Assembly (NCBI GenBank): GCA_024123955.1
Contig: CP099652.1
Coordinates: 1,736,001 to 1,800,000 of the forward strand
DNA from: Oxalobacteraceae bacterium OTU3CINTB1
Lineage (GTDB): Bacteria > Pseudomonadota > Gammaproteobacteria > Burkholderiales > Burkholderiaceae_D
DNA length: 64,000 nt
Direction: 5' to 3'
Part shown: piece after piece, positions 7,482 through 17,118 of the stretch
How the letters are laid out: every line of letters begins with the position of its first letter
How positions within the stretch are numbered: the first letter of the stretch is position 1
Translations under genes and position numbers: made by a program
Notes under the pieces: model-generated
Told to the model about the DNA's origin: nothing
Databases searched by the model: none
What the model saw: only the letters and a program-made list of their open reading frames with translations

Positions 7482-10172
7482 ATGTCAGCTCAACTTGACC
7501 AGGTAACGGCAAACACCGACCCTGATTCGCAAGAAACCAAAGAATGGTTGGATGCTCTGGCCGCGGTGCTGGAACAAGAAGGGCCTGAACGTGCTCATTA
7601 CCTGATGGAACGCCTGATCGACCTGGCCCGCCAAAGCGGCTCGGACATCCCGTTCTCTGCCAATACGGCCTACGTCAACACCATCCCGACCAGCATGGAA
7701 GTCCACTGCCCGGGCAATCTGGAATACGAAGAAAAGCTGCGCTCGTGGATGCGCTGGAACGCCATGGCGATGGTCGTCAAGGCCAACCGCGTCGACGGCG
7801 ACCTCGGCGGCCACCTGTCCTCGTTCGCCTCGCTGGCCAACATGCTGGGCATCGGCTTCAACCACTTCTGGAAGGCGCCAAGCGAAAGCCACGGTGGCGA
7901 CCTGCTGTACATCCAGGGCCACTCGTCGCCAGGCGTCTACGCCCGCGCCTTCCTGGAAGGTCGTTTGACCGAAGAACAACTGACCCATTACCGCCGCGAA
8001 GTCGACGGCAAGGGTCTGTCGTCGTATCCGCACCCGAAACTGATGCCGGACTTCTGGCAGTTCCCGACCGTCTCGATGGGCCTGGGCCCGTTGATGGCGA
8101 TTTATCAGGCGCGCTTCCTGAAGTACCTGCACGCGCGCTCGATCGCCGACACCACCGACCGCAAGGTCTGGGCCTTCTGCGGCGACGGCGAGATGGACGA
8201 GCCGGAATCGCTGGGCGCGATCGGCATGGCCGCCCGCGAGAAGCTGGACAACCTGGTCATCGTCGTCAACTGCAACCTGCAACGCCTGGACGGCCCGGTG
8301 CGCGGCAACGGCAAGATCATTCAAGAGCTGGAAGCGGACTTCCGCGGCGCCGGCTGGAACGTCGTCAAAGTCATCTGGGGCCCGGGTTGGGACGCGCTGC
8401 TGCAGCAGGATAAAGAAGGCATCCTGCGCAAAGTGATGATGGAAACGCTGGACGGCGAATACCAGAACTACAAAGCCAAGGACGGCGCCTACGTGCGCAA
8501 GCACTTCTTCGGCAAGCATCCGAAGCTGCTGGAAATGGTCGCAAACATGACCGACGACGACATCTGGCGCCTGACCCGCGGCGGCCACGATCCGCACAAG
8601 ATCTACGCCGCCTTCAAGGTCGCACAAGAGCACAAAGGTCAGCCGACCGTCCTGCTGGTGAAAACCATCAAGGGCTTCGGCATGGGCAAGCACGGCGAAG
8701 CGCGCAACACCGCGCACAACACCAAGAAGCTGACCGACGAAGCCGTGCGCGAAATGCGCGACCGCTATTCGATCCCTATCCCGGACGACAAGCTGGCCGA
8801 CATCCCGTTCTACAAGCCTGCCGACGACGCGCCGGAAATCAAGTACCTGCACGAGCGCCGCGCCGCGCTGGGCGGCTACCTGCCGGCCCGCCGCCAGCAA
8901 GCCGACGAAAAACTGACCGTGCCGCCACTGAGCGCCTTCCAGAACGTGCTGGATGCGACCGCCGAAGGCCGTGAAGTATCGAGCACCCAGACCTTTGTGC
9001 GTATCCTGACCACGCTGCTGAAAGACCCAAGCGTCGGTTCGCGCATCGTCCCGATCCTGGTCGACGAGTCCCGCACCTTCGGTATGGAAGGCCTGTTCCG
9101 TCAAGTGGGTATCTTCAACCAGCAAGGCCAGTTGTACGAGCCGGTCGACAAAGACCAGGTCATGTACTACCGCGAAGACAAGGCCGGCCAGATCCTGCAA
9201 GAGGGTATCAACGAAGCCGGTGGTATGAGCTCGTGGATCGCCGCTGCGACCTCCTACTCGACCAACAACCGCGTGATGATCCCGTTCTACACCTACTACT
9301 CGATGTTCGGTATGCAGCGTATCGGGGATCTGGTCTGGGCAGCGGCCGACATGCGTTCGCGCGGCTTCCTGATGGGCGGCACCGCCGGCCGTACGACCTT
9401 GAACGGCGAAGGCTTGCAGCACGAAGATGGCCACAGCCACCTGTTCGCGGCCGCCGTCCCGAACTGTATGCCGTACGATCCAACCTTCGGCCACGAAGTC
9501 GCCGTGATCATCCAGGATGGTATGCGCCGCATGGTGGAAGAACAGGAAGACGTGTTCTACTACATCACCATCATGAACGAGAACTACCCGCACCCAGGCA
9601 TCAAGCCAGGCCAGGAAGAGGGCATCCTGAAGGGCATGTACCTGCTCCAAGAGGGCGACAAAGACGCCAAGCAGCGCGTGCAGCTGATCGGCTCCGGCAC
9701 CATCCTGCGCGAATCGATCTTCGCCGCCGAACTGCTGAAGAACGACTGGAACATCGCCGCCGACGTGTGGTCCGCTCCGTCGCTGACGCTGGTGGCACGC
9801 GACGGCCAGGACGCCGAGCGCTGGAACCTGGTCAACCCGACCAAGGAAGCCCGTGTTCCTTACGTGACCCAGCTGATGTCGAAGACCTCCGGTCCTATCG
9901 TTGCAACGACCGACTACATGCGCGCCTTTGCTGAACAGATCCGCGCCTTCATTCCGAAGGACCGCACCTACCGCGTGCTGGGCACCGATGGTTTCGGCCG
10001 TTCGGACACCCGCGCCGCGCTGCGCGAGTTCTTCGAGGTGAACCGTTACTACATCACGGTCGCCGCGCTGAAATCGCTGGCCGAAGAAGGCAAGATCGAC
10101 GTCAAGGTGGTTGAGGAAGCAGTCGTCAAGTACGGCCTGAATCCGAACAAGCCAAATCCGGTGACCCAATAA
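7482..10172 (+). CDS. aceE: Pyruvate dehydrogenase E1 component, homodimeric type
   Basis: The protein has 896 residues, the family length. It decarboxylates pyruvate with thiamine diphosphate and transfers the acetyl group to the lipoyl arms of E2. The ThDP-binding motif starts at GDGEMDEPES (about residue 235) and ends in VNCNLQ. The N-terminal HFWKAPSESHGGDL and the central MGGTAGRTTLNGEGLQHEDG (His-rich active-site loop) are typical of AceE. An AGGAGA ribosome site precedes ATG 7482. It is the first gene of the aceE-aceF-lpdA operon (gaps of 21 and 9 bp) and is codon-biased like a highly expressed gene. Confidence 0.98.
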   Translation: MSAQLDQVTANTDPDSQETKEWLDALAAVLEQEGPERAHYLMERLIDLARQSGSDIPFSANTAYVNTIPTSMEVHCPGNLEYEEKLRSWMRWNAMAMVVKANRVDGDLGGHLSSFASLANMLGIGFNHFWKAPSESHGGDLLYIQGHSSPGVYARAFLEGRLTEEQLTHYRREVDGKGLSSYPHPKLMPDFWQFPTVSMGLGPLMAIYQARFLKYLHARSIADTTDRKVWAFCGDGEMDEPESLGAIGMAAREKLDNLVIVVNCNLQRLDGPVRGNGKIIQELEADFRGAGWNVVKVIWGPGWDALLQQDKEGILRKVMMETLDGEYQNYKAKDGAYVRKHFFGKHPKLLEMVANMTDDDIWRLTRGGHDPHKIYAAFKVAQEHKGQPTVLLVKTIKGFGMGKHGEARNTAHNTKKLTDEAVREMRDRYSIPIPDDKLADIPFYKPADDAPEIKYLHERRAALGGYLPARRQQADEKLTVPPLSAFQNVLDATAEGREVSSTQTFVRILTTLLKDPSVGSRIVPILVDESRTFGMEGLFRQVGIFNQQGQLYEPVDKDQVMYYREDKAGQILQEGINEAGGMSSWIAAATSYSTNNRVMIPFYTYYSMFGMQRIGDLVWAAADMRSRGFLMGGTAGRTTLNGEGLQHEDGHSHLFAAAVPNCMPYDPTFGHEVAVIIQDGMRRMVEEQEDVFYYITIMNENYPHPGIKPGQEEGILKGMYLLQEGDKDAKQRVQLIGSGTILRESIFAAELLKNDWNIAADVWSAPSLTLVARDGQDAERWNLVNPTKEARVPYVTQLMSKTSGPIVATTDYMRAFAEQIRAFIPKDRTYRVLGTDGFGRSDTRAALREFFEVNRYYITVAALKSLAEEGKIDVKVVEEAVVKYGLNPNKPNPVTQ

Positions 10173-10193
10173 ATAGAATACGGAGCAAACGCT

Positions 10194-11858
10194 ATGAGCA
10201 TTGTGGAAGTTAAAGTCCCGGATATCGGCGATTTCAAGGAAGTTGAAATCATTGAGTTGATGATCAAGGTCGGCGATACGATCAAGGTCGATCAGTCGCT
10301 GATCACCGTTGAATCGGATAAGGCCAGCATGGAGATTCCTTCTTCCGCCGCTGGCGTGGTCAAGGAAATCAAGGTCAAGGTCGGCGACAAGGTCGCCGAG
10401 GGTTCGCTGCTGCTGTTGTTGGAAGCTGAAGGCGCCGCAGCCGCGCCGGCTGCCGCCGCTGCGCCGGCGCCTGCCGCCGCTGCCGCCGCTCCAGCTGCGG
10501 CCCCCGCACCAGCCGCCGCGCCAGCCGCTTCGGCCGGTCCGGTCGAAGTCAAAGTGCCGGACATCGGCGACTTCAAGGAAGTGGAAGTCATTGAAGTGAT
10601 GGTCAAAGTCGGCGACACGATCAAGGTCGATCAGTCGCTGCTGACCGTCGAATCGGACAAGGCCAGCATGGAAATCCCTTCGTCGCACGCAGGTGTGGTG
10701 AAGGAAGTGAAGATCAAGGTCGGCGACAAGGTCGCCATGGGTTCGATCGTGCTGGTGGTTGAAGCCACTGGCGGCGCTGCCGCTCCTGCCGCTGCCGCAC
10801 CTTCGGCCGCTCCAGCTGCCGCAGCCGCTCCAGCCGCGGCGCCTGCGCCTGCGGCCGCTCCTGCTGCGGCAGCCGCCGCGCCGGCAGCGTCGCAAGGCTC
10901 GGTCCAAACCGGCAAGCTGGCGCACGCGTCGCCGTCGATCCGCAAGTTCGCCCGCGAACTCGGTGTCGACCTGCTCAAGGTGCCGGGCTCCGGTCCTAAA
11001 GGCCGCATCACCCAGATCGACGTGCAGAATTACGTCAAGGGCGTGATTGCCGGTACCGTGGCTGCTCCTTCGGGCGCCGCCAGCGGTGGTTCCGGTGTTG
11101 GTGGTGGCGGCAACTTCAGCGTGCTGCCATGGCCGTCGCTGGACTTCAGCAAATTCGGTCCGACCGAACTGCTGCCGCTGTCGCGCATCAAGAAGATCAG
11201 TGGCCCGAACCTGCACCGCAACTGGGTGCAGATCCCGCACGTCACGCAGTTCGACGAAGCCGACATCACCGATCTGGAAGCATTCCGCGTCGAGACCAAC
11301 AACGCCAATGCCAAGAACAAGGATGCGGCCAAGCTGACCATGCTGGCCTTCGTCATCAAGGCATCGGTCGCCGCGCTGAAGAAATTCCCGTCGTTTAACG
11401 CCTCGCTCGACGAGAAGGGTGAAAACCTGATCCTCAAGCAGTACTACAACGTCGGCTTCGCGGCCGATACGCCGAACGGCCTGGTGGTCCCGGTGATCAA
11501 GAACGCGGACCAGAAGTCGGTCTCGCAGATCGCCAAGGAAATGACCGACCTGTCGCTGCAAGCGCGCGAAGGCAAGCTGAAACCAACCGACATGCAGGGC
11601 GCCAGCTTCACCATCTCGTCGCTGGGCGGCATCGGCGGCACGCACTTCACGCCGATCGTCAACGCGCCGGAAGTGGCGATCCTCGGCCTGTCCAAGGCGT
11701 CGATCAAGCCGGTGTGGGACGGCAAGGCCTTCCAGCCTCGCCTGATGATGGGTACCTCGCTGTCCTACGACCACCGCGTGGTCGATGGCGCGATGGGTGC
11801 TCGCTTCTCCGTGTACCTGAGCGAAGTGCTCGGCGACATGCGCAAAATTCTGCTGTAA
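10194..11858 (+). CDS. aceF: Dihydrolipoyllysine acetyltransferase, E2 of pyruvate dehydrogenase
   Basis: The protein has 554 residues with two lipoyl domains (about 1-78 and 118-195). Each has the lipoylated Lys in [12 protein letters not shown], and they are joined by Ala/Pro-rich flexible linkers. A peripheral-subunit-binding domain follows (about 243-280, ASPSIRKFAREL to GPKGRITQIDV). The catalytic domain carries the DHRVVDG motif (about residue 526). It forms the core of the complex and makes acetyl-CoA. E. coli AceF has three lipoyl domains and this protein has two. The third is in effect on the E3 gene downstream. The two lipoyl modules are strikingly alike at DNA level. Confidence 0.97.
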   Translation: MSIVEVKVPDIGDFKEVEIIELMIKVGDTIKVDQSLITVESDKASMEIPSSAAGVVKEIKVKVGDKVAEGSLLLLLEAEGAAAAPAAAAAPAPAAAAAAPAAAPAPAAAPAASAGPVEVKVPDIGDFKEVEVIEVMVKVGDTIKVDQSLLTVESDKASMEIPSSHAGVVKEVKIKVGDKVAMGSIVLVVEATGGAAAPAAAAPSAAPAAAAAPAAAPAPAAAPAAAAAAPAASQGSVQTGKLAHASPSIRKFARELGVDLLKVPGSGPKGRITQIDVQNYVKGVIAGTVAAPSGAASGGSGVGGGGNFSVLPWPSLDFSKFGPTELLPLSRIKKISGPNLHRNWVQIPHVTQFDEADITDLEAFRVETNNANAKNKDAAKLTMLAFVIKASVAALKKFPSFNASLDEKGENLILKQYYNVGFAADTPNGLVVPVIKNADQKSVSQIAKEMTDLSLQAREGKLKPTDMQGASFTISSLGGIGGTHFTPIVNAPEVAILGLSKASIKPVWDGKAFQPRLMMGTSLSYDHRVVDGAMGARFSVYLSEVLGDMRKILL

Positions 11859-11867
11859 GGAGCGACT

Positions 11868-13664
11868 ATGACCACAGAAGTGAAAGTGCCGAACATCGGC
11901 GACTTCGCAGAAGTTGAAGTGATCGAGGTGATGGTCAAGGTTGGCGACACGATCAAGGTCGATCAGTCGCTGGTGACCGTCGAATCGGACAAAGCGAGCA
12001 TGGAAGTCCCTTCGTCGCACGCAGGTGTGGTGAAGGAAGTCAAAGTCAAGGTTGGCGACAAGGTCAAGGAAGGCGTGTTGCTGCTGGTGGTCGAGGAGGC
12101 GGCTGGTGCCGCCGCTGCGGCTCCTGCGGCTGCGGCCCCGGCCCCGGCTGCGGCCGCACCTGCCGCAGCGGCGCCAGCGCCTGCTCCGGCGGCCGCCGCG
12201 CCGATCGCCGCGCCAGCCGGTGGCAGCTACACCGGCCAGGTCGACATCGACTGCGACATGATGGTCCTGGGTGGCGGTCCTGGCGGTTACTCCGCCGCGT
12301 TCCGCGCCGCCGATCTGGGCCTGAACACGGTCATCGTCGAGCGTTACGAAACGCTGGGCGGCGTGTGCCTGAACGTCGGTTGCATTCCGTCGAAAGCACT
12401 GCTGCACGTGGCATCGGTGATCGACGAAACCGCGCACATGTCCAACACCGGCGTCACCTTCGCTAAGCCGACGATCGACATCGACCAGGTACGCAAGTAC
12501 AAGGAAGGCGTCATCAAGAACATGACCGGCGGTCTGGCCGGCATGGCCAAGGCCCGCAAGACGCAAATCGTCACCGGCGTAGGCCAGTTCCTGAGCGCGA
12601 ACCACATCGAAGTGACCGCCGGCGACGGCAGCAAGAAGGTCGTGCAGTTCAAGCAGGCCATCATCGCCGCCGGTTCGGCGGTTGTGAAGCTGCCGTTCGT
12701 GCCTGAAGATCCACGCATCGTCGATTCGACCGGCGCGCTGGAACTGCGCCAGATCCCGAAACGCATGCTGGTCATCGGCGGCGGCATCATCGGCCTGGAA
12801 ATGGCCACCGTGTACTCGACCTTCGGCGCGCGTATCGACGTCGTCGAAATGATGGACGGCTTGATGCAGGGCGCCGACCGCGACGCGGTCAAGGTCTGGC
12901 AGAAGTTCAACGAGAAACGCTTCGACAACATCATGACCAAGACCAAAACGGTCGGCGTTGAAGCGCTGCCGGAAGGGATCAAAGTCACCTTCGAAGCCGC
13001 CGAAGCCGGCACCACCGCGCCAGCGCCGCAGATCTACGATCTGGTGCTGGTCGCCGTCGGCCGCAGCCCGAACGGCAAGAAGATCGCCGCCGAAAAAGCC
13101 GGCGTGATTGTCAGCGACCGTGGTTTCATCCCGGTCGACAGCCAGATGCGCACCAACGTGCCGAACATCTTCGCCATCGGCGACCTGGTGGGTCAGCCTA
13201 TGCTGGCGCACAAGGCGGTGCACGAAGGCCACGTCGCGGCGGAAGCCGCCGCCGGCCAGAAGTCGCACTTCGACGTGAAGGTGATTCCATCGGTGGCCTA
13301 CACCGATCCGGAAGTGGCATGGGCCGGCATCACCGAGGACGAAGCAAAAGCCAAGGGCATCAAGGTCGAGAAGGGCCACTTCCCTTGGGCCGCCAGCGGC
13401 CGCGCCGTGGCCAACGGCCGCGCAGAGGGCTTCACCAAGCTGCTGTTCGACGCTGAAACGCACCGCATCATCGGCGGCACCATCGTCGGCACGCACGCCG
13501 GCGACATGATCGGCGAGATCGCCCTGGCGATCGAGATGGGTTGCGACGGCACCGACATCGGCAAGACGATCCATCCTCACCCGACCCTGGGCGAGTCGAT
13601 CGGTATGGCCGCCGAAGTGTACGAAGGCGTCTGCACCGACCTGCCGCCGCCGCGCAAGCGCTAA
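11868..13664 (+). CDS. lpdA: Dihydrolipoyl dehydrogenase (E3) with N-terminal lipoyl domain
   Basis: The protein has 598 residues, longer than the usual roughly 475, because a complete lipoyl domain (about 1-77, DKASMEVPS) and an Ala/Pro linker precede the flavoprotein. The FAD motif [11 protein letters not shown] begins at about residue 133. The redox pair is in [13 protein letters not shown], the NAD motif is [12 protein letters not shown], and the active-site His-Glu is in HPHPTLGES. It reoxidises the E2 lipoyl groups with NAD. Lipoyl-E3 fusions are known in several betaproteobacteria and Neisseria. It ends the operon and is followed by a strong terminator. Confidence 0.97.
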   Translation: MTTEVKVPNIGDFAEVEVIEVMVKVGDTIKVDQSLVTVESDKASMEVPSSHAGVVKEVKVKVGDKVKEGVLLLVVEEAAGAAAAAPAAAAPAPAAAAPAAAAPAPAPAAAAPIAAPAGGSYTGQVDIDCDMMVLGGGPGGYSAAFRAADLGLNTVIVERYETLGGVCLNVGCIPSKALLHVASVIDETAHMSNTGVTFAKPTIDIDQVRKYKEGVIKNMTGGLAGMAKARKTQIVTGVGQFLSANHIEVTAGDGSKKVVQFKQAIIAAGSAVVKLPFVPEDPRIVDSTGALELRQIPKRMLVIGGGIIGLEMATVYSTFGARIDVVEMMDGLMQGADRDAVKVWQKFNEKRFDNIMTKTKTVGVEALPEGIKVTFEAAEAGTTAPAPQIYDLVLVAVGRSPNGKKIAAEKAGVIVSDRGFIPVDSQMRTNVPNIFAIGDLVGQPMLAHKAVHEGHVAAEAAAGQKSHFDVKVIPSVAYTDPEVAWAGITEDEAKAKGIKVEKGHFPWAASGRAVANGRAEGFTKLLFDAETHRIIGGTIVGTHAGDMIGEIALAIEMGCDGTDIGKTIHPHPTLGESIGMAAEVYEGVCTDLPPPRKR

Positions 13665-13682
13665 GTTATCGCATCATCACAA

Positions 13683-13703
13683 AACCGGGACTCGTTCCCG
13701 GTT
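13683..13703 (+). terminator. Intrinsic terminator of the pyruvate dehydrogenase operon
   Basis: An 8-bp stem (AACCGGGA / TCCCGGTT) with a 5-base loop is followed by a run of seven T. It begins 18 bases after the lpdA stop codon. Confidence 0.9.
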
Positions 13704-13723
13704 TTTTTATTGTCAGGTTCCGC

Positions 13724-14110
13724 ATGTCTTCTTTCCCCTCCATTGTCCCGCTGCTGCTGTCGGTCGCGCTCTACACGAGCATTAACAAGTTGGCCGCTTT
13801 CCTGTACAAACGCGCGCGCCTGAGCTGGCGCGACGCCTGTATTTTTAGTTTGATTTTATTGATGGTGCTGGGCACGGCCACGCTGCTTAATCGTCTGTCC
13901 GGTAATGTGGCGCCGATAGCGGTGCTGGTGGTCGCCGGTCTGGTGATACAGGCCGGCATCGGCGCCTGGTTCCTGGCGCCGCGCGCGCGTACCGCCGCCG
14001 GTGCGCCGTTGGGCAGCAGGGGCGGGGCCGTGCTGGCGGTGATCGCCTATGCGTTGATGAGCGGCGTGGCCCTGTTGGCTGGACTGGCGATGAATAATTT
14101 GAATAGCTGA
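13724..14110 (+). CDS. Small integral membrane protein of unknown function
   Basis: This is a 128-residue protein with four likely membrane segments (about residues 5-24, 40-58, 65-85 and 103-124) and short basic loops. I do not recognise the family. The ATG at 13724 follows the lpdA terminator directly, and the coding frame is open further back only because it reads through the end of lpdA. Its stop codon abuts the stop codon of the convergent PACE gene without any gap. Confidence 0.6.
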   Translation: MSSFPSIVPLLLSVALYTSINKLAAFLYKRARLSWRDACIFSLILLMVLGTATLLNRLSGNVAPIAVLVVAGLVIQAGIGAWFLAPRARTAAGAPLGSRGGAVLAVIAYALMSGVALLAGLAMNNLNS

Positions 14111-14539
14111 TCAAGCTGCTGCCTGCGCGGAGGCGGGCAGGCCGAACACGCGGTCGAAGGCCAGGCTGAAAAGGAAGGTGTAGATCATGAAGAACACCAC
14201 CAGGCCCACGTCCAGCACCAGCGCTTCCCACAGCGTGATGTTCAACCACCATGCGAACAGCGGCACCAGTATCACTACCAGTCCACCTTCAAAACCGACG
14301 GCGTGCGCCACCCGGCGCGCGACGCTGCGCCCGCGGGTTGCCTGACGGGCTTCCCACGCCTCGAACATGCCGTTGTAAATGAAATTCCACACCACCGCGA
14401 CGGTGGACGAGGCGATCGCGGCGACGCCGGAGTGGGTCGCGTCATGCCCGGCAAGCAGCATCAGGAAGCTGCTGGTGAGCGCCACGGCGAACAACTCGAA
14501 CAATGAGACGTAGACGACTTTTCGTTTTAAACCTTGCAT
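14111..14539 (-). CDS. PACE-family multidrug efflux transporter
   Basis: The protein has 142 residues and four membrane segments arranged as two related pairs (the bacterial transmembrane pair domain). It begins MQGLKRKVVYVSLFELFAVA, contains the conserved AVVWNFIYNGMFEAWE and, in the second half, WNxxYTxxFxxxFDRVFG-like features (FFMIYTFLFSLAFDRVFG). Members such as AceI of Acinetobacter export chlorhexidine and other cationic biocides. Start 14539 has GAGGAA five bases upstream. It is divergent from a LysR gene, the arrangement seen for aceI-aceR, so that regulator probably controls it. Confidence 0.88.
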   Translation of the reverse strand: MQGLKRKVVYVSLFELFAVALTSSFLMLLAGHDATHSGVAAIASSTVAVVWNFIYNGMFEAWEARQATRGRSVARRVAHAVGFEGGLVVILVPLFAWWLNITLWEALVLDVGLVVFFMIYTFLFSLAFDRVFGLPASAQAAA

Positions 14540-14631
14540 GTTATTTCCTCTAAAAACTATTGCATGCATGGTAGTTGAGTATTTCTGATCGAAAAAGTCG
14601 ACAGCTATCAGATTTTCTGACAGCATGGCGC

Positions 14632-15543
14632 ATGGCCTTCTCCAGTGACAACGTTTTGATCTTCTTGGCCGTGATCGATCACGGTTCATTTTCCGCAGCC
14701 GCGCGTGCGGTGGGACGGGTGCCGTCGGCCGTCAGCATGGCAATCGCGCATCTGGAGGCGGAACTCGATCTGCAGCTGTTCGACCGCACTTCGCGCGATG
14801 TGCGTCCCACCGAGATGGCGCGCGCGCTGGAAGCGGAGGCGCGGCAGATGGCCGGCCAGCTACGCCGGCTGAAGGCGCACGCGCTGTCGCTGCACCAGGG
14901 GCTGGAGCGGCGCCTGACGCTCGCCATCGCGCCCGAGCTGCTGTCGGCCGCGTGGAGCGTTCCGCTGGCGCGGCTGGCCGATGAATTCCCGTCGCTGGAA
15001 GTGGAGGTGCTGTCGGCGCCGCAGGCCGACGCGCGGCGCATGCTGCATGACGGCTCGGCCCAGTTGGCGCTGCTCTATGAGCGTCCGCAGGTCGATGAGC
15101 ATGAGAGCTTCCAGGAGTTGGGCAGCGAGGTGTTGGTGGCGGTGATCTCGCCGCGTCATCCGCTGGCGCGTGAGCGCAATGGACACTTCCGGCTTGAGGA
15201 TCTGGTCGATATTCGTCAGATCGCGATCGTCAGCCGCGAAGCGCACGAGGAGGACATGCGGGTGCTGGTCTCGCGTAAGTTGTGGCGCACCGATAGTCAT
15301 CTGGCCATGCTGGGGATGGTGCAGGCGGGTTTGGGGTGGGCTTTTCTGCCCAGGCGGTTGGTGACGCCAATGTTGGAGGATGGGGAGTTGATTGGCATCG
15401 ACTTCGCGACCATGAGCAATCAGCTGCGCTTGTGGGTGGATGTGGTGTGGCTGAACGACCGGCCGCTGGGACTTGGCGCGAAACGGCTGATCGCGCTGAT
15501 GAAGGACATTGACGGGCTTGAAGCGCGGCCGGGGCATACCTAG
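14632..15543 (+). CDS. LysR-family transcriptional regulator, divergent from the PACE efflux gene
   Basis: The protein has 303 residues. An N-terminal winged helix-turn-helix (about 5-65: DNVLIFLAVIDHGSFSAAAR, then SAVSMAIAHLEAELDLQLF) is followed by a LysR substrate domain. I took ATG 14632. An in-frame TTG lies 19 codons upstream, inside the divergent promoter. The 90-bp intergenic region toward the PACE gene is the likely target and would also allow autoregulation. The inducer is unknown, but by analogy with AceR it may be a biocide or polyamine. Confidence 0.88.
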   Translation: MAFSSDNVLIFLAVIDHGSFSAAARAVGRVPSAVSMAIAHLEAELDLQLFDRTSRDVRPTEMARALEAEARQMAGQLRRLKAHALSLHQGLERRLTLAIAPELLSAAWSVPLARLADEFPSLEVEVLSAPQADARRMLHDGSAQLALLYERPQVDEHESFQELGSEVLVAVISPRHPLARERNGHFRLEDLVDIRQIAIVSREAHEEDMRVLVSRKLWRTDSHLAMLGMVQAGLGWAFLPRRLVTPMLEDGELIGIDFATMSNQLRLWVDVVWLNDRPLGLGAKRLIALMKDIDGLEARPGHT

Positions 15544-15547
15544 GAGT

Positions 15548-15646
15548 CACGTAGGGCGGATTAGGCGGAACGCCGTAATCCGCCAATGCGTGAGCAGTCG
15601 AGACGCACGCTTTGGCGGATTACGCTGCGCTAATCCGCCCTACGTG
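15548..15646. repeat. Pair of inverted REP-like palindromes
   Basis: Two copies of a palindromic unit (GGCGGATTA...TAATCCGCC, flanked by CACGTAGG) lie head to head at 15548-15591 and 15611-15646, in the gap between two convergent genes. The same unit recurs at about 36962-37085 and 44605-44640. Confidence 0.85.
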
Positions 15647-15679
15647 TTTTAGACGTGATTTAGAAGATTGGTCAGCGAG

Positions 15680-16987
15680 TCAGCGAGTTAGCCGATATAA
15701 AAGGATCGCCGTGCGGATGGTCGCGCGTTCGACCGATGCGACCTCCAGATCCTCATCCGGCGAGTGGGCGCCATTGCCGGCCACCCCCAGGCCATCGAGG
15801 CTGTCGATCAGCGGGGCGATGAACTGGATATCGCCGGCGCCGCGCTGGCCCGGCGGCAAGGCGGGGATCTCGCCCAGGCCAGCATCGGCGCTGGCTTGCG
15901 AGTATGTCTTCAAAACCGCGATGTTGCCGGCCGTCGGCGTCATCGGCGGGTAGGCATCGTGGAAGACGATGCTGGCGCTGGTGCCCGGCAGGTTCTGGCC
16001 GACGATGTCGCGCATCCTGGCGCGCGCGCGGTCGCGCTGCTCGTAGCTCAGGTAGCGCAGGTCGCCCTTGACGGTGGCTACCCGCGAAATCACGTTGGTC
16101 TTGCCTGCGGCCTGGCCCTTGTCGCCGACAGCATCGACGTCGACATCGGTGCCGCCCAATATCAATCCAGGGCTGAAGGTCAGATCCGGCTCGATCACCC
16201 GCTGGCGGAAGCCGTCGAGGATGCGCGCGGCCTCGTACACCGCGCCGTAACCGGCTTTCTCGCTGAAGATGCCGCTGGTGTGGCCTTGCTTGCCCTTGAC
16301 CTCAAGCTCCCACGACGACGAGGCGCGGCGGCCGATGGTGCCGGTGTCCTTGCCATCCTTGTCGCGCACCGTGCCTTCGAAGGCGAGTGCGATGTCGCTG
16401 CGTTTGGCGGCGGCCACCATGTCCGCGCGCGAGACGTCGATCGGCTCGCCCGCGTCTTCCTCGTCGCCGGTGAACATGACGGTGATGGTGGTGTCGTCCA
16501 GCGCGCCGACCTTGTGCAGCGCCCGCAGCGCTTCGATGATGACGACGTCGCCGCCCTTCATGTCGTTGACGCCCTGGCCGCGCACGCGGTCTCCTTCGCG
16601 CTTCCACAGCTGCACCGGGCTGTTTTTTTCGAACACCGTGTCGAGATGCCCGATCAGCAGCAGGCGCTTGCCGCGCTTGCCCTCGCGTGTGGCGACCAGG
16701 TGGCCGGCGCGCCGCACGGCTGGCGGCATGTCGATCCAGCGCGTGGCAAAGCCCAGCTGGTCGAACTGTTCGCGAAACAGCTTGCCCACTTCGCGCACGC
16801 CGTCATGGTTCATCGTGCCGCTGTTGATGTTGACCGAGCGCTCCAGCAGTTGCAGGCCTTGCGGCGCGCGCGCCTTGACCTCGGCGACGATTTTCTGCTC
16901 GGTGGGGGAGAGCGCGGCGGCATGGGCGGGGCCCCAAACGGCCAGCGACAAGGTCAATGCGGCGAGGGCGGGCGGTGTCGTTTTCAT
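15680..16987 (-). CDS. Secreted M20-family metallopeptidase, glutamate carboxypeptidase-like
   Basis: The protein has 435 residues with a signal peptide (about 1-23, cleavage after AHA). It has the M20 metal ligands in order: LLIGHLDTVF (His, Asp), GVNDMKGGD (bridging Asp), TGDEEDAGEP (catalytic Glu and ligand Glu) and a late His region GNGAHSPDE. The dimerisation domain occupies about 215-330. It resembles carboxypeptidase G2-type enzymes that release C-terminal glutamate from folates or peptides. Substrate is inferred from family only. It is convergent with the LysR gene across the repeat pair. Confidence 0.9.
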   Translation of the reverse strand: MKTTPPALAALTLSLAVWGPAHAAALSPTEQKIVAEVKARAPQGLQLLERSVNINSGTMNHDGVREVGKLFREQFDQLGFATRWIDMPPAVRRAGHLVATREGKRGKRLLLIGHLDTVFEKNSPVQLWKREGDRVRGQGVNDMKGGDVVIIEALRALHKVGALDDTTITVMFTGDEEDAGEPIDVSRADMVAAAKRSDIALAFEGTVRDKDGKDTGTIGRRASSSWELEVKGKQGHTSGIFSEKAGYGAVYEAARILDGFRQRVIEPDLTFSPGLILGGTDVDVDAVGDKGQAAGKTNVISRVATVKGDLRYLSYEQRDRARARMRDIVGQNLPGTSASIVFHDAYPPMTPTAGNIAVLKTYSQASADAGLGEIPALPPGQRGAGDIQFIAPLIDSLDGLGVAGNGAHSPDEDLEVASVERATIRTAILLYRLTR

Positions 16988-17118
16988 CGGGGTTCCGGGT
17001 GGCGCGATCGGTATCAGTTGTTAGCAATTGTAGCCGACGGCGGTTTTGGGCGGCCATGGTCGCCGCGCTGTGCGGGAAGCTGGTATATTCCCATTGCAGA
17101 TTTTTTTAAAGGATAACC

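Noticed and set aside
7485..13580. A single open frame of more than 2000 codons antisense to aceE-aceF-lpdA
   Set aside because: It arises from strong G/C third-position bias in the sense genes, is rich in Arg, His, Asp and Val repeats with no domain, and has no ribosome site. The three sense genes are unmistakable.
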